Positions 1 through 7,606 of a DNA stretch of 19,084 nucleotides are shown piece by piece; the first letter of the stretch is position 1, and the number at the start of each line of letters is the position of its first letter. The translations under genes and the position numbers were made by a program. The stretch lies in the NCBI GenBank assembly GCA_030625695.1, contig DAOUQK010000027.1, forward strand, positions 1-19,084, read 5' to 3'. Below the pieces are notes generated by a model that made no database searches, had not been told where the DNA came from, and saw nothing but the letters and a program-made list of their open reading frames with translations. The stretch is from Paracoccaceae bacterium. Lineage in GTDB: Bacteria; Pseudomonadota; Alphaproteobacteria; Rhodobacterales; Rhodobacteraceae.

Positions 1-126
1 AATGGTGTCAGAATAGATGGCTCCTGCGTTCACATCACCGATGCTGACGCTCTTGCAAAATTTGCAAAGCCAGCCACCCTGATTGACGGCCCTGCAGAGG
101 AAATGTCACCGGAACAATGGATATAG
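1..126 (+). CDS. 3' end of an unidentified protein gene (partial)
   Basis: The first frame is open from base 1 to a TAG at 124-126, giving 41 residues ending in EEMSPEQWI. The other two forward frames have early stops. The residue mix looks protein-like rather than random, so this is probably the C-terminus of a gene that begins outside the window. I do not recognise the family, and the stretch is short enough that a chance open frame cannot be excluded. Confidence 0.4.
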   Translation, partial: NGVRIDGSCVHITDADALAKFAKPATLIDGPAEEMSPEQWI

Positions 127-252
127 CGACACTGTCACAGGAAACCTGCCTGAATTTTGGCCCTGTTCAGGGCGAGTGCCAGCCGGTGGTGGAGTGCAGC
201 CGCGCTGAACAGACGTTCCCAAACCACTTGTGAATCCTGAACGTCGACAGCC

Positions 253-627
253 CTAATTTAATTCAAACTCCAATTTCACAGGAAATCTGTCACCTTCCTC
301 GGTCAACATCAAAAGTAGGCCATGGCTTTTCAAATAGAGATTGCATCGGTTTTCACCGTTTCTGAAATTGACACAGACTCTACCATCGCGACGCACATCA
401 AATACGCCAAATTGGGTGCCACCTTCATCAGGAAATGAATGGGAATATGCTCCTCCGACTGAGTATTTGGATTGGCCATTGTTAAAAAAGTTCAATGTCC
501 TATTCGTCGTCAGCTCTGTGACCTGCTCATAGTTCAGCTGGAGTTCTCCGGGGCGAAGATTCCATTCCTCAGCTAACAGCTCTGAGGAGAACGAACTGAA
601 CAGCAGGATGGCGAAAGAACATTTCAT
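253..627 (-). CDS. Small secreted hypothetical protein
   Basis: A 124-residue protein starting at the ATG whose complement is 625-627. From this start the N-terminus is a clean Sec signal peptide: Lys2, a hydrophobic core at about residues 4-18, and a likely cleavage at LLA|EEW after residue 19. The open frame extends upstream to a GTG at 678, but that would bury the signal peptide 17 residues in, so the inner start is preferred although its ribosome site is weak. The mature part of about 105 residues has two cysteines (in RVCVNF and NRCNLY) that could pair, and looks like a small beta-rich periplasmic domain. I do not recognise a named family. It is a lone gene on this strand, next to the transposase relic. 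Confidence 0.6.
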   Translation of the reverse strand: MKCSFAILLFSSFSSELLAEEWNLRPGELQLNYEQVTELTTNRTLNFFNNGQSKYSVGGAYSHSFPDEGGTQFGVFDVRRDGRVCVNFRNGENRCNLYLKSHGLLLMLTEEGDRFPVKLEFELN

Positions 628-726
628 ATACAATCCAGTATTTGCCAAGTGGTGCGGCATCTCAAGTACTTTCTTCACAATCTATCAAAGGCGAAGTACC
701 CAAGCGTTGCGTACGGCTTTGGCTGA

Positions 727-898
727 GCGGCCCAGGGCATGACGGTCGAATGGTTGCCAAAACATGCCCCCGAACTCAACGACATCGAACGCGCCTGACT
801 GGATCTTAAGGCCAACCACAATTGCACAACACAGAATGTACTCATGTGTTGGGCAACGTCTTCAGGCCGTCGAGCTTTTCTTCAAACGCGCCGAGTAA
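727..898 (+). pseudogene. IS630-family transposase C-terminal remnant
   Basis: Frame 1 from 742 reads TVEWLPKHAPELNDIERA and then a TGA at 796-798, followed by LDLKANH. This is the hallmark IS630 transposase segment around the last catalytic glutamate (LPxxxPELNxIExxWxxLK), with the conserved Trp codon replaced by TGA. After about 818 the similarity continues in the +1 frame (IAQHRM, matching the usual HLAHRTF-like stretch) to a TAA at 896-898. There is a further in-frame stop upstream at 724-726. The element therefore has a nonsense change, a frameshift and no N-terminal part. I found no terminal inverted repeats. The family call rests on motif recognition; the right edge is approximate. Confidence 0.7.
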
Positions 899-978
899 CT
901 TATGTTTCGCCTGAGTACCTCGTGGAAATCCATACAGATACTACTCCATGGATGCAAATCCGAGTTCCGTCAGCATGC

Positions 979-1008
979 TTGTGGAGTGAACTCGATACCA
1001 AGTATATA
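979..1008 (+). promoter_or_regulatory. Weak candidate promoter for the porin gene
   Basis: TTGTGG at 979-984 and TATATA at 1003-1008 are separated by 18 bases, 37 bases before the chosen porin start. The match to a housekeeping promoter is partial (about 3 of 6 and 4 of 6). It is listed because it is the best candidate in the gap. Confidence 0.2.
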
Positions 1009-1045
1009 GCGTGGAAGACTCTCTTAAGGATTGCGGTGTGTTGAA

Positions 1046-2218
1046 ATGAGTATTGTAATTTACAGGCAAGCGGCGTGCGCAATAGCCCTATTGGCCCTGT
1101 GGGGTGCGCCGGTTCACGCTCAGGAAAGTGATGCCAATCGTAGTTTTCGTTTCTACGGCCACTTTTCTCCGACCTATTTATCTGTGAACGACGGCATTTC
1201 TCGTTATTCTAACATAGTGGACAATGCAAATTCCGGCGGTCGAATTGGGTTCTGGTACCAAACGGAACTGGGTGAAAACACACTCAAGATAAATGGTGAA
1301 ATCTCGTTGGGAGTACGCACGTCTGCCTCTTTGAGCCAACTGTACACTCCGTCATTTTTCGAAGCGGATAGTCAATCTGTCCGAAAATCCGAAGTAATTC
1401 TGGAAACCCCGCGATTCGGTACGTTTTCAATCGGCCAAGGCAGCATGGGATCTGATGGCGTGACTGAATCCGATTTGTCGGGCACTACATTGGCGAGCTA
1501 TGTGGGAATTTCTGATGTCGCCGGTAGCTATATCTTTCGCACCGCCGCCGGGGGATTGTCGTCCGTCCGCATCCAAAATGCTTTTCCAACCTTTGATGGC
1601 GGACGATCACAGAGAATACGTTATGACAGCCCGGAATTCGATTTCTCAAGACTCGGGTCTCTGAAATTCGCAGCATCTATCGGGACCGAATCGAAGGAAC
1701 GGAATGTCACGATCAACGATTCTCTTTTGGATGCTGGGGTCTATTACCACAAGCAATTGGGTGATTTTGCTTTGGCTGGGAGCGCTGGAATATCGATTGT
1801 CAACGTGTCTGGCGGAGAGGCGCCTCAGGCCGCAGGATCATTCAGTGTTTTGCACCAGCCGTCAGGGCTTAACCTGACCGTGGCTTCGGGCAGTCGTGAT
1901 GAAGGCGGAGCATATACGTTTACCAAGATTGGGTTGCGCAGAAATTGGTTTAGCGCTGGCGAAACGGCGGTTTCGATTGATTGGTACCAATCCATTGATA
2001 CGGTGAACAGCGGGTCTGATGCACAATCCTTTGGTATTGGGGTTTTGCAGCATCTTACCAAACAAAACGTCGATGTGTTCGTGGGCTTACGTACCTATAA
2101 ATACGACGGCGGTGGCGTGGTTCAATTTCGGGACATGACGTCTGGGATAATAGGTGTTCGTTGGGTGTTCCGCCGACTGGAAAAACGCACCATTTTCGCA
2201 GACCTTTGGCAGAAGTGA
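1046..2218 (+). CDS. Outer-membrane porin-like beta-barrel protein
   Basis: A 390-residue exported protein. Residues 1-25 form a Sec signal peptide with a likely cut at VHA|QES. The rest alternates short hydrophobic/aromatic strands with glycine- and serine-rich turns (for example FRFYGHFSPTY, LKFAASIGT, VDVFVGLRTYKY), as in alphaproteobacterial general porins. It would form a diffusion channel in the outer membrane. The ATG at 1046 is chosen over an in-frame TTG at 1031 because it places the signal peptide at the N-terminus. A strand ending GVRWVF reaches Phe375, which looks like the normal C-terminal beta-signal, but 15 further residues (RRLEKRTIFADLWQK) follow before the TGA. No partner genes adjoin it, so it appears monocistronic. 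It could also be another class of barrel protein. Confidence 0.75.
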   Translation: MSIVIYRQAACAIALLALWGAPVHAQESDANRSFRFYGHFSPTYLSVNDGISRYSNIVDNANSGGRIGFWYQTELGENTLKINGEISLGVRTSASLSQLYTPSFFEADSQSVRKSEVILETPRFGTFSIGQGSMGSDGVTESDLSGTTLASYVGISDVAGSYIFRTAAGGLSSVRIQNAFPTFDGGRSQRIRYDSPEFDFSRLGSLKFAASIGTESKERNVTINDSLLDAGVYYHKQLGDFALAGSAGISIVNVSGGEAPQAAGSFSVLHQPSGLNLTVASGSRDEGGAYTFTKIGLRRNWFSAGETAVSIDWYQSIDTVNSGSDAQSFGIGVLQHLTKQNVDVFVGLRTYKYDGGGVVQFRDMTSGIIGVRWVFRRLEKRTIFADLWQK

Positions 2219-2579
2219 CACCAAATCTGTGCGATTGTCACGGCTTTGACGGTTCTGGAAAAAGCATCGCCGCAAATTAATGTGACGTCACCCTTTAGAC
2301 CATTTGGAAATTTACGATACCACCTCGACCCAAGTCGGGGGACCTGCTAGTAAACCCCTTCGTAAGCGGCACAGCGACCGCCCGTATCTTTATCCTAGAG
2401 AACGGCCAATTCGCCGCGTTTATGGGCAATGTAGACAGCCGGAAACTCGTCCGGGAACCAGCCGCAAACGGTTTGGTTTTCTTCAAAGCGTTGCAATACC
2501 AATTCAAGTGTTTCTGGTACCCGACAGCGCCATCGCAGAGTTTTCCGGCTGGTAGTCGCGTGCTTTGAGAAACAAGCCC
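2219..2579. other. 361-base gap between convergent genes, no recognisable gene
   Basis: This gap lies between the porin stop and the aldehyde dehydrogenase stop. A 6-bp inverted repeat (GTGACA 2215-2220, TGTCAC 2236-2241) overlaps the porin stop but has no following T-run. Bases 2299-2568 are open in forward frame 1 and read in places like protein (RIFILENGQFAAFMGN), but there is no ATG start, ribosome site or family match. The reverse-strand open frames are no better. It may be a decayed gene. Confidence 0.35.
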
Positions 2580-4010
2580 TTAGCTGATTTTGACTGAATG
2601 CCAGACGTGTTTGACTGTCATATAATTGTCCAACCCTTCGGAACCGCCTTCGCGCCCATAGCCACTGGATTTGACACCTCCAAAAGGCGTTTCGGGCATC
2701 GAGGCTTCGAGCGTGTTGATCGACAGATTACCAACCTCGACCTCGTCAATCATCCGGTCAATATAGTCGGCGCGGTTGGTAAAGGCATATCCGGCCAGGC
2801 CGTATGGCACGCTGTTTGCTTGCGAAATTGCTGCGTCAAGTGACGCGACCGGGTTGATGACCGCAATCGGACCGAACGGTTCTTCCTGCATAATTCGGGC
2901 ATCTTCGGGGACGTTTAACAAAACGGTTGGCTGAAAGAAAAAGCCTTTGTTGCCTTCGCGCGCGCCGCCTGTGGCGACTTTTGCCCCTTTGGCACGCGCG
3001 TCTTCCACCAGGTCGGTTAACACGGGCACCCGGCGGTCATTGGCCGTTGGCCCCATCTCGACGCCATCGTCCACGGGGTTGCCGACAATTGTCGCGGCAG
3101 CACGCGCGGTGAAAGTCGCGGCGAATTCGTCAAAGATACTCTCATGCACAAAGAACCGCGTGGGCGAGGTGCAAACCTGACCAGAGTTGCGCAACTTGCG
3201 GATTGCGCCAAAGGTTGCGGCCTCTTGCGGGTCGGTATCTTCGCATACGATTACCGGCGCGTGGCCACCCAGTTCCATCAAGACCGACGTCATGTTTTCC
3301 GAGGCTAACGTCGTCAGATGGCGACCAACCACAGTAGAGCCGGTAAAGGCCACAAGGCGAACCATGTCTTGGGGGATCAGATAGCCAGATATTTCAGCCG
3401 GATTGCCAAACACCAGATTGAGAACACCCGGTGGCAGGCCCGCGTCCTGAAACGCACGTGCAATATGGATGGCACCTGCCGGTGTTTCTTCGGCGGCCTT
3501 CAGGATGATCGAACACCCCGATGCCAGGGCCCCGGCGATTTTGCGCGCTGGTTGGCTCATCGGGAAGTTCCACGGGGAAAAGGCGGCGACAACCCCGATG
3601 GGTTGGTGGTGCACCGCAAATTTGTGCCCCCGCGCCGCCGGGATAATGCGGCCATAGGTGCGCATGGCTTCGCCTGCGTCCCATTCAAAGAATTCGGCAC
3701 CACGGATAACTTCAAGCCGGGCCTGCGCTAACGGCTTCCCAAGTTCCAGCGCTATTGATCTGGCAATTTCTTCCTGACGATCCCGCATCAGTTTGGCGGC
3801 CCTCAGAATGGTATCGGCCCGTTCGCGCGGCGATGTGCGGCTCCAGATACGAAACCCCTTTTCCGCAGCCTCCAGCGCATCATCCAGATCACTTTTGGCA
3901 GCAACCGGAAGGCGCCCCAGTTCCTCTTCGGTGGCCGGGTTCACCACAGACATGTCGCGGGTGGACTTGCGCCATTCACCGCCGATAAATAGCTTCAACT
4001 CAGGATACAT
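2580..4010 (-). CDS. NAD(P)-dependent aldehyde dehydrogenase (succinate-semialdehyde-type)
   Basis: A 476-residue member of the aldehyde dehydrogenase superfamily, soluble and cytoplasmic, oxidising an aldehyde to its acid. Landmarks in order: PWNF with Asn148, the cofactor Lys171, the nucleotide-loop GSTVVG at 224-229, catalytic Glu246 in MELGGH, catalytic Cys280 in GQVCTS, and EEPFGP at 376-381. Length and motifs fit the GabD-like succinate-semialdehyde group, but sequence alone does not fix the substrate. Given the linked 3-hydroxyanthranilate dioxygenase, a muconate-semialdehyde-type substrate is a reasonable alternative (inference). The start has a strong ribosome site, AAGGAGGT, complementary to 4020-4027. 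It lies 103 bases after the LysR gene on the same strand, and the gap holds candidate regulator sites. Confidence 0.93.
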   Translation of the reverse strand: MYPELKLFIGGEWRKSTRDMSVVNPATEEELGRLPVAAKSDLDDALEAAEKGFRIWSRTSPRERADTILRAAKLMRDRQEEIARSIALELGKPLAQARLEVIRGAEFFEWDAGEAMRTYGRIIPAARGHKFAVHHQPIGVVAAFSPWNFPMSQPARKIAGALASGCSIILKAAEETPAGAIHIARAFQDAGLPPGVLNLVFGNPAEISGYLIPQDMVRLVAFTGSTVVGRHLTTLASENMTSVLMELGGHAPVIVCEDTDPQEAATFGAIRKLRNSGQVCTSPTRFFVHESIFDEFAATFTARAAATIVGNPVDDGVEMGPTANDRRVPVLTDLVEDARAKGAKVATGGAREGNKGFFFQPTVLLNVPEDARIMQEEPFGPIAVINPVASLDAAISQANSVPYGLAGYAFTNRADYIDRMIDEVEVGNLSINTLEASMPETPFGGVKSSGYGREGGSEGLDNYMTVKHVWHSVKIS

Positions 4011-4080
4011 AGATCACACACCTCCTTCTTGCGGCCTGTTCAGATCATGCAAGTCCACCTATCACTGCAAGTGAATTAGC

Positions 4081-4108
4081 CGAATACAGATATCATTTTG
4101 ACGAATAC
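4081..4108. promoter_or_regulatory. Candidate regulator site upstream of the aldehyde dehydrogenase
   Basis: Two exact copies of CGAATAC (4081-4087 and 4102-4108) are spaced by 21 bases, two helical turns. Between them lies GATATCATTTTGA, sharing ATATC and ATTTTGA with the divergent control region at 5908-5921. It sits 71-98 bases before the aldehyde dehydrogenase start, a usual distance for a LysR-type activator site. No footprint or promoter consensus supports it directly. Confidence 0.35.
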
Positions 4109-4113
4109 CAGAG

Positions 4114-5058
4114 TTATCTCTTTTGCGCCGCCTGGTGCAGAGCCTGTTTAAAGACGCGCGCCGCCGGAGGCAGGCTATTGTCAGAGCGATATGAGATACC
4201 AATCGGCCCCTGACCAAAGGGAACGGTCCAGTCGAGTTGCGTGAGATAGCCATTTTCAATGTCTTGCGCGATCACTTCGGCGGGCATCAGCCCAATCAGA
4301 TCGCGCGTTTGCAAAAGTGCGCGGTTGGCAAGGTATGACACCGATTCAATTGCCAAAGGTGGCAGATATTGTTGTTGATCGATAAAAAAGTGGTCAACTT
4401 GACGGCGCAGGGTTGTCTCTTGCGGGGGCAGAATCCAACCAAACGGTTTGATCTGATCAAACGACACCGGGTGTATCGTTGTAAGCGGATGCTGATTGCC
4501 GACAACGGCCACGATATGATCTTCAAACAGCTTTTCCTGTTTGATCTTGTCGCGGTGCCGATGGGACGGAAGGCGGCCCACAACCAAGTCTATTTCGCCT
4601 GACAAAAGCGCGGGCATCAACACTTCGTTGGTGCCTTCGTTGATTTTGATCGCAACTTTTGGACGGTCCGCCAACAGGATGTCAATCGCGACGGGCAACA
4701 AACCCGTCGACGCAGCAAGCAGGGTGCCGACAACAACACGGCCACTGTTTCCTTCGTTAAGGTCGTCCAGTTCCTGAGCGGCGTTTGAAACTTGCGCGAA
4801 GATAAGTTTTCCGTGGCGTATCATGGTCTCGCCAAAGACAGTGGGGATGACACCACGATTGGTTCGATTGAACAGTTTCACCTCGAAATCAAGCTCAAGA
4901 TCCTGAATCATCTTGGTGGCGGCGGGTTGCGATATTCCCAGTTCGCGCGCGGCGTGTTGGATGTTGCCGTGGCTACCAACGGCCACAAGCAGGCGCAACT
5001 GGCGCAGTTTCAACCGGGTCAAAGCACGGTCAACGATGCGGGAATGTCGGGCAATCAT
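4114..5058 (-). CDS. LysR-family transcriptional regulator
   Basis: A 314-residue LysR-type regulator. The N-terminal winged helix-turn-helix covers about residues 15-75 (LRQLRLLVAVGSHGNIQHAA, then GISQPAATKMIQDLE). The periplasmic-binding-protein-like effector domain follows from about residue 100. LysR proteins usually control adjacent divergent operons in response to a pathway metabolite, so this one probably controls the surrounding cluster (inference). It lies inside the leftward transcription unit: only 9 bases separate it from the upstream aspartate-dehydrogenase-like gene, and its ribosome site (TAAGGA, complementary to 5065-5070) contains that gene's stop codon. That arrangement suggests translational coupling and autoregulation if the divergent region is its target. 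Confidence 0.93.
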   Translation of the reverse strand: MIARHSRIVDRALTRLKLRQLRLLVAVGSHGNIQHAARELGISQPAATKMIQDLELDFEVKLFNRTNRGVIPTVFGETMIRHGKLIFAQVSNAAQELDDLNEGNSGRVVVGTLLAASTGLLPVAIDILLADRPKVAIKINEGTNEVLMPALLSGEIDLVVGRLPSHRHRDKIKQEKLFEDHIVAVVGNQHPLTTIHPVSFDQIKPFGWILPPQETTLRRQVDHFFIDQQQYLPPLAIESVSYLANRALLQTRDLIGLMPAEVIAQDIENGYLTQLDWTVPFGQGPIGISYRSDNSLPPAARVFKQALHQAAQKR

Positions 5059-5064
5059 TTTGTG

Positions 5065-5070
5065 TCCTTA
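5065..5070 (-). promoter_or_regulatory. LysR ribosome-binding site overlapping the upstream stop codon
   Basis: On the minus strand TAAGGA lies 6 bases before the LysR ATG. Its TAA is the stop codon of the aspartate-dehydrogenase-like gene. Ribosomes finishing the upstream gene would therefore sit on the LysR initiation site. Confidence 0.6.
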
Positions 5071-5856
5071 CAGGGTGATCGGTCGGCGGGTTTGCTCCAG
5101 CTTGCTAAGCACGCTCATCGCTGCAAGGGCAGAACTGCGGGGGTTGTCGGGCAGGGAATTGCCGCTGATCTGAAACCGAAAACTGCCGAATTCGCCCGAT
5201 GCTTCGATTTCATGGATGTTTTGGGTGACATCGGCGTCGGCAATCAACTGGACTTGTGTGGCGTCAAAACCAACACCGGCCAAAGCCACAGCGGCAGCAA
5301 CATTTGCGTTCTTAGGATAGGTCAATGCGGCCTCGCGGGCGGTGCCGTGGAAATGGGTGTGTGCCCCTTTGGCAAGCGCATCAAGGTCCAGCTTGCTTTC
5401 TGCGGGTGAGCCTTTCCAGCCTTTGGGCGGCTTGCGCCCGACATAGGTGACACTGTCCATGCGCCCTGTGCGGGCCGCTTGCAAACAATCAAGTGCGCCA
5501 ATGGCACCGCTGGCGAGGTGCAGTCTGGCATGGCCCAGCCGGGCCGCGTTCTCAAGCGTTTCATAGGTTTGGGTGTCGGCCAGTGCCCCCAAAGAAACCG
5601 TAATCAGGTCAATCCCGCGTGACAGGATTGCCGGGCCATGTGTGGCCAAAGCCGCATGTCCGGCGCAGTCGATCATCAGGTCGAGATCGTCGGGCAAGTC
5701 CTGAACTGATCCGACATAAAGCCCCGGATTCTCTGCCCCGGATTCTGGCACACGTTCAGGTCGCAGCAATACCGCGCCAATGGTGTGGCCGCGTTCTTCA
5801 AGCGCGGCACGCACGTAACCTGCAATCGCACCTTTGCCAATCAGACCTATTTTCAT
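5068..5856 (-). CDS. nadX: Aspartate-dehydrogenase-like NAD(P) oxidoreductase (NadX family)
   Basis: A 262-residue protein with an N-terminal Rossmann fold (GLIGKGAIAGYV, residues 4-15; CAGHAAL, 64-70) and the C-terminal region typical of L-aspartate dehydrogenases: YPKNANVAAAVALAG at 180-194, NIHEIEASGEFG with candidate catalytic His215, and SGNSLPDNPRSS. The family interconverts L-aspartate and iminoaspartate/oxaloacetate with NAD(P); some members feed quinolinate synthesis. Its position as first gene of the leftward unit, divergent from a 3-hydroxyanthranilate dioxygenase, raises the possibility that it works on a different amino/imino acid of that pathway (inference). The ATG at 5856 has a good ribosome site (AAGGAT) about 7 bases upstream. 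Family assignment is firm; substrate is not. Confidence 0.85.
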   Translation of the reverse strand: MKIGLIGKGAIAGYVRAALEERGHTIGAVLLRPERVPESGAENPGLYVGSVQDLPDDLDLMIDCAGHAALATHGPAILSRGIDLITVSLGALADTQTYETLENAARLGHARLHLASGAIGALDCLQAARTGRMDSVTYVGRKPPKGWKGSPAESKLDLDALAKGAHTHFHGTAREAALTYPKNANVAAAVALAGVGFDATQVQLIADADVTQNIHEIEASGEFGSFRFQISGNSLPDNPRSSALAAMSVLSKLEQTRRPITL

Positions 5857-5907
5857 GACCCTATCCTTTTCCTAAACCGACTTAACCTGAATTGAATGGG
5901 CATTGGT

Positions 5908-5924
5908 ATATCTAATTTTGATAT
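5908..5924. promoter_or_regulatory. Candidate LysR box in the divergent control region
   Basis: ATATC at 5908-5912 and GATAT at 5920-5924 form an inverted repeat with a 7-base AT-rich spacer. It contains TATC-N7-GATA, a textbook T-N11-A LysR box. It lies between the two divergent units, 51 bases before the leftward start and 61 before the rightward one. Half of the motif recurs upstream of the aldehyde dehydrogenase. Confidence 0.45.
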
Positions 5925-5951
5925 CCAGTTCAGCCATTTCCCATTGGCTGT

Positions 5952-5967
5952 GACGCAAAATTGCGTC
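5952..5967. promoter_or_regulatory. Perfect 16-bp palindrome (candidate operator)
   Basis: GACGCAAAATTGCGTC has perfect 7-bp arms (GACGCAA/TTGCGTC) around AA. It ends 18 bases before the likely ATG of the DapA-like gene. The symmetry and location suggest a dimeric repressor site. It is distinct from the LysR box 28 bases to its left. With a 2-base loop it is unlikely to be an RNA hairpin. Confidence 0.5.
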
Positions 5968-5985
5968 CTTTTGGGTGAGAACATT

Positions 5986-6966
5986 ATGCGCGCAATCCAA
6001 GGCCCTCGAACAATGAAATACACCAAACATGAAGCAAAAGAGTATGCCCGCGACAACATGAAAGGCATCTGGGCGGCGGCGCTTAATCCGTTTAACGCCG
6101 ACTTGTCGCTTGATGAAATCGGACTGCGTTCAAACATTCGCCATTGGGTTGATGATCTGGATATTCAGGGCCTGTTCATTGCTGGCAAGCAGGGCGAATT
6201 TTTCTCGATGAGCCTGGCTGAGCGCAAGCGCAATTTCGAGATCGCTGTTGAAGAATGCGCAGGCAAGGCCGGGGTCATCGTTTCGGTGTCGGATCAGAAC
6301 ATGAATACCGCGCTTGAATTGGCGCATCACGCCCAGAGTTGCGGCGCTGATTATATCGTTCTGCATGCGCCAGTTCTCAGTTTTGTACATGACCGGAGCG
6401 AGGTTTTGTACCAATACTACAAAACATTCTGCGACCAGTTGGACATCGGCATCGCCATGTGGAGCCACCCTGACAGCGGATATTTGATGCAACCCGATGA
6501 ATGCGCCCGGATTGCTGAGCTGCCCAACATCGTGGCAATCAAATATTCGGTCCCACGCGAGATGTATGTGCAGCTTCACCAGATGATTGGTGACAAGATT
6601 CAAGTTTCGACATCTCTTGAGGATGAGTGGTTGGATAATATCGAACAACTGGGTTGGCAGCTTTACCTGTGTTCATCGCCGCCCTACCAGCTACAAACCA
6701 CCAACGACCAGCGCATGAATGAATACACCCGTCTGGCGTTTACCGGTAAGTTTGATGCGGCACGCAAGGTGCGTGACAGCCTGAACCCGGTGCGCGAGGC
6801 GATGAAACGCACCCGCCCTGCCGGTAAGCCAACCGCCTTTGGCAAATACTGGCAAGAATTGCTGGGTCAGGTTGGCGGCCACGTTCGCGCGCCGATGCTG
6901 GAACTGAACGACGCCGAAAAGACGATCATTCGTGATGGGTTTAAGGGATGCGGCCTTAAGCTGTGA
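5986..6966 (+). CDS. DapA-superfamily lyase/aldolase with an atypical active site
   Basis: A 326-residue TIM-barrel protein of the dihydrodipicolinate synthase/N-acetylneuraminate lyase superfamily, whose members use a Schiff-base lysine for aldol, lyase or dehydratase reactions on 2-oxo acids. Lys186 in AIKYS aligns with the Schiff-base lysine of DapA, and GKQGEF (67-72) with the GTTGES loop. The DapA catalytic residues are replaced: Thr44 by Lys68, Tyr107 by Leu131 and Tyr133 by Trp159 (in IAMWSHPDSG). It is therefore not lysine-pathway DapA, and its reaction is unknown. The ATG at 5986 is chosen because GGGTGAG precedes it by about 6 bases; ATGs at 6013 and 6058 are possible, and one at 5896 would overlap the candidate operators. 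The next gene starts 45 bases downstream on the same strand. Confidence 0.88.
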   Translation: MRAIQGPRTMKYTKHEAKEYARDNMKGIWAAALNPFNADLSLDEIGLRSNIRHWVDDLDIQGLFIAGKQGEFFSMSLAERKRNFEIAVEECAGKAGVIVSVSDQNMNTALELAHHAQSCGADYIVLHAPVLSFVHDRSEVLYQYYKTFCDQLDIGIAMWSHPDSGYLMQPDECARIAELPNIVAIKYSVPREMYVQLHQMIGDKIQVSTSLEDEWLDNIEQLGWQLYLCSSPPYQLQTTNDQRMNEYTRLAFTGKFDAARKVRDSLNPVREAMKRTRPAGKPTAFGKYWQELLGQVGGHVRAPMLELNDAEKTIIRDGFKGCGLKL

Positions 6967-7554
<588 letters not shown>

Positions 7555-7606
7555 GAGTAACACCCAGTGCCAAAGCCCTTTCCAATCGGCTGAACAAAGG
7601 TGCCCT

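Noticed and set aside
160..173. GCCCTG-TT-CAGGGC inverted repeat as a terminator
   Set aside because: The loop is too short for a stable hairpin of that stem and no T-run follows on either strand.
844..1044. Forward 66-codon open frame
   Set aside because: It has no ribosome site or protein-like composition and overlaps the transposase remnant and porin leader.
2215..2241. GTGACA/TGTCAC repeat as the porin terminator
   Set aside because: A 6-bp stem with a 15-base loop and no T-run is not a convincing intrinsic terminator.
3318..3731. 137-codon forward open frame inside the aldehyde dehydrogenase
   Set aside because: It is the antisense shadow of a clear enzyme gene and has no independent coding signal.
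4792..5409. 205-codon forward open frame across the LysR/aspartate-dehydrogenase junction
   Set aside because: It is antisense to two well-supported genes; its length reflects the codon pattern of the opposite strand.
5986..6966. Calling the DapA-like gene dapA of lysine biosynthesis
   Set aside because: The catalytic tyrosines and the pyruvate-binding threonine are replaced, and the gene context is unrelated to lysine synthesis.
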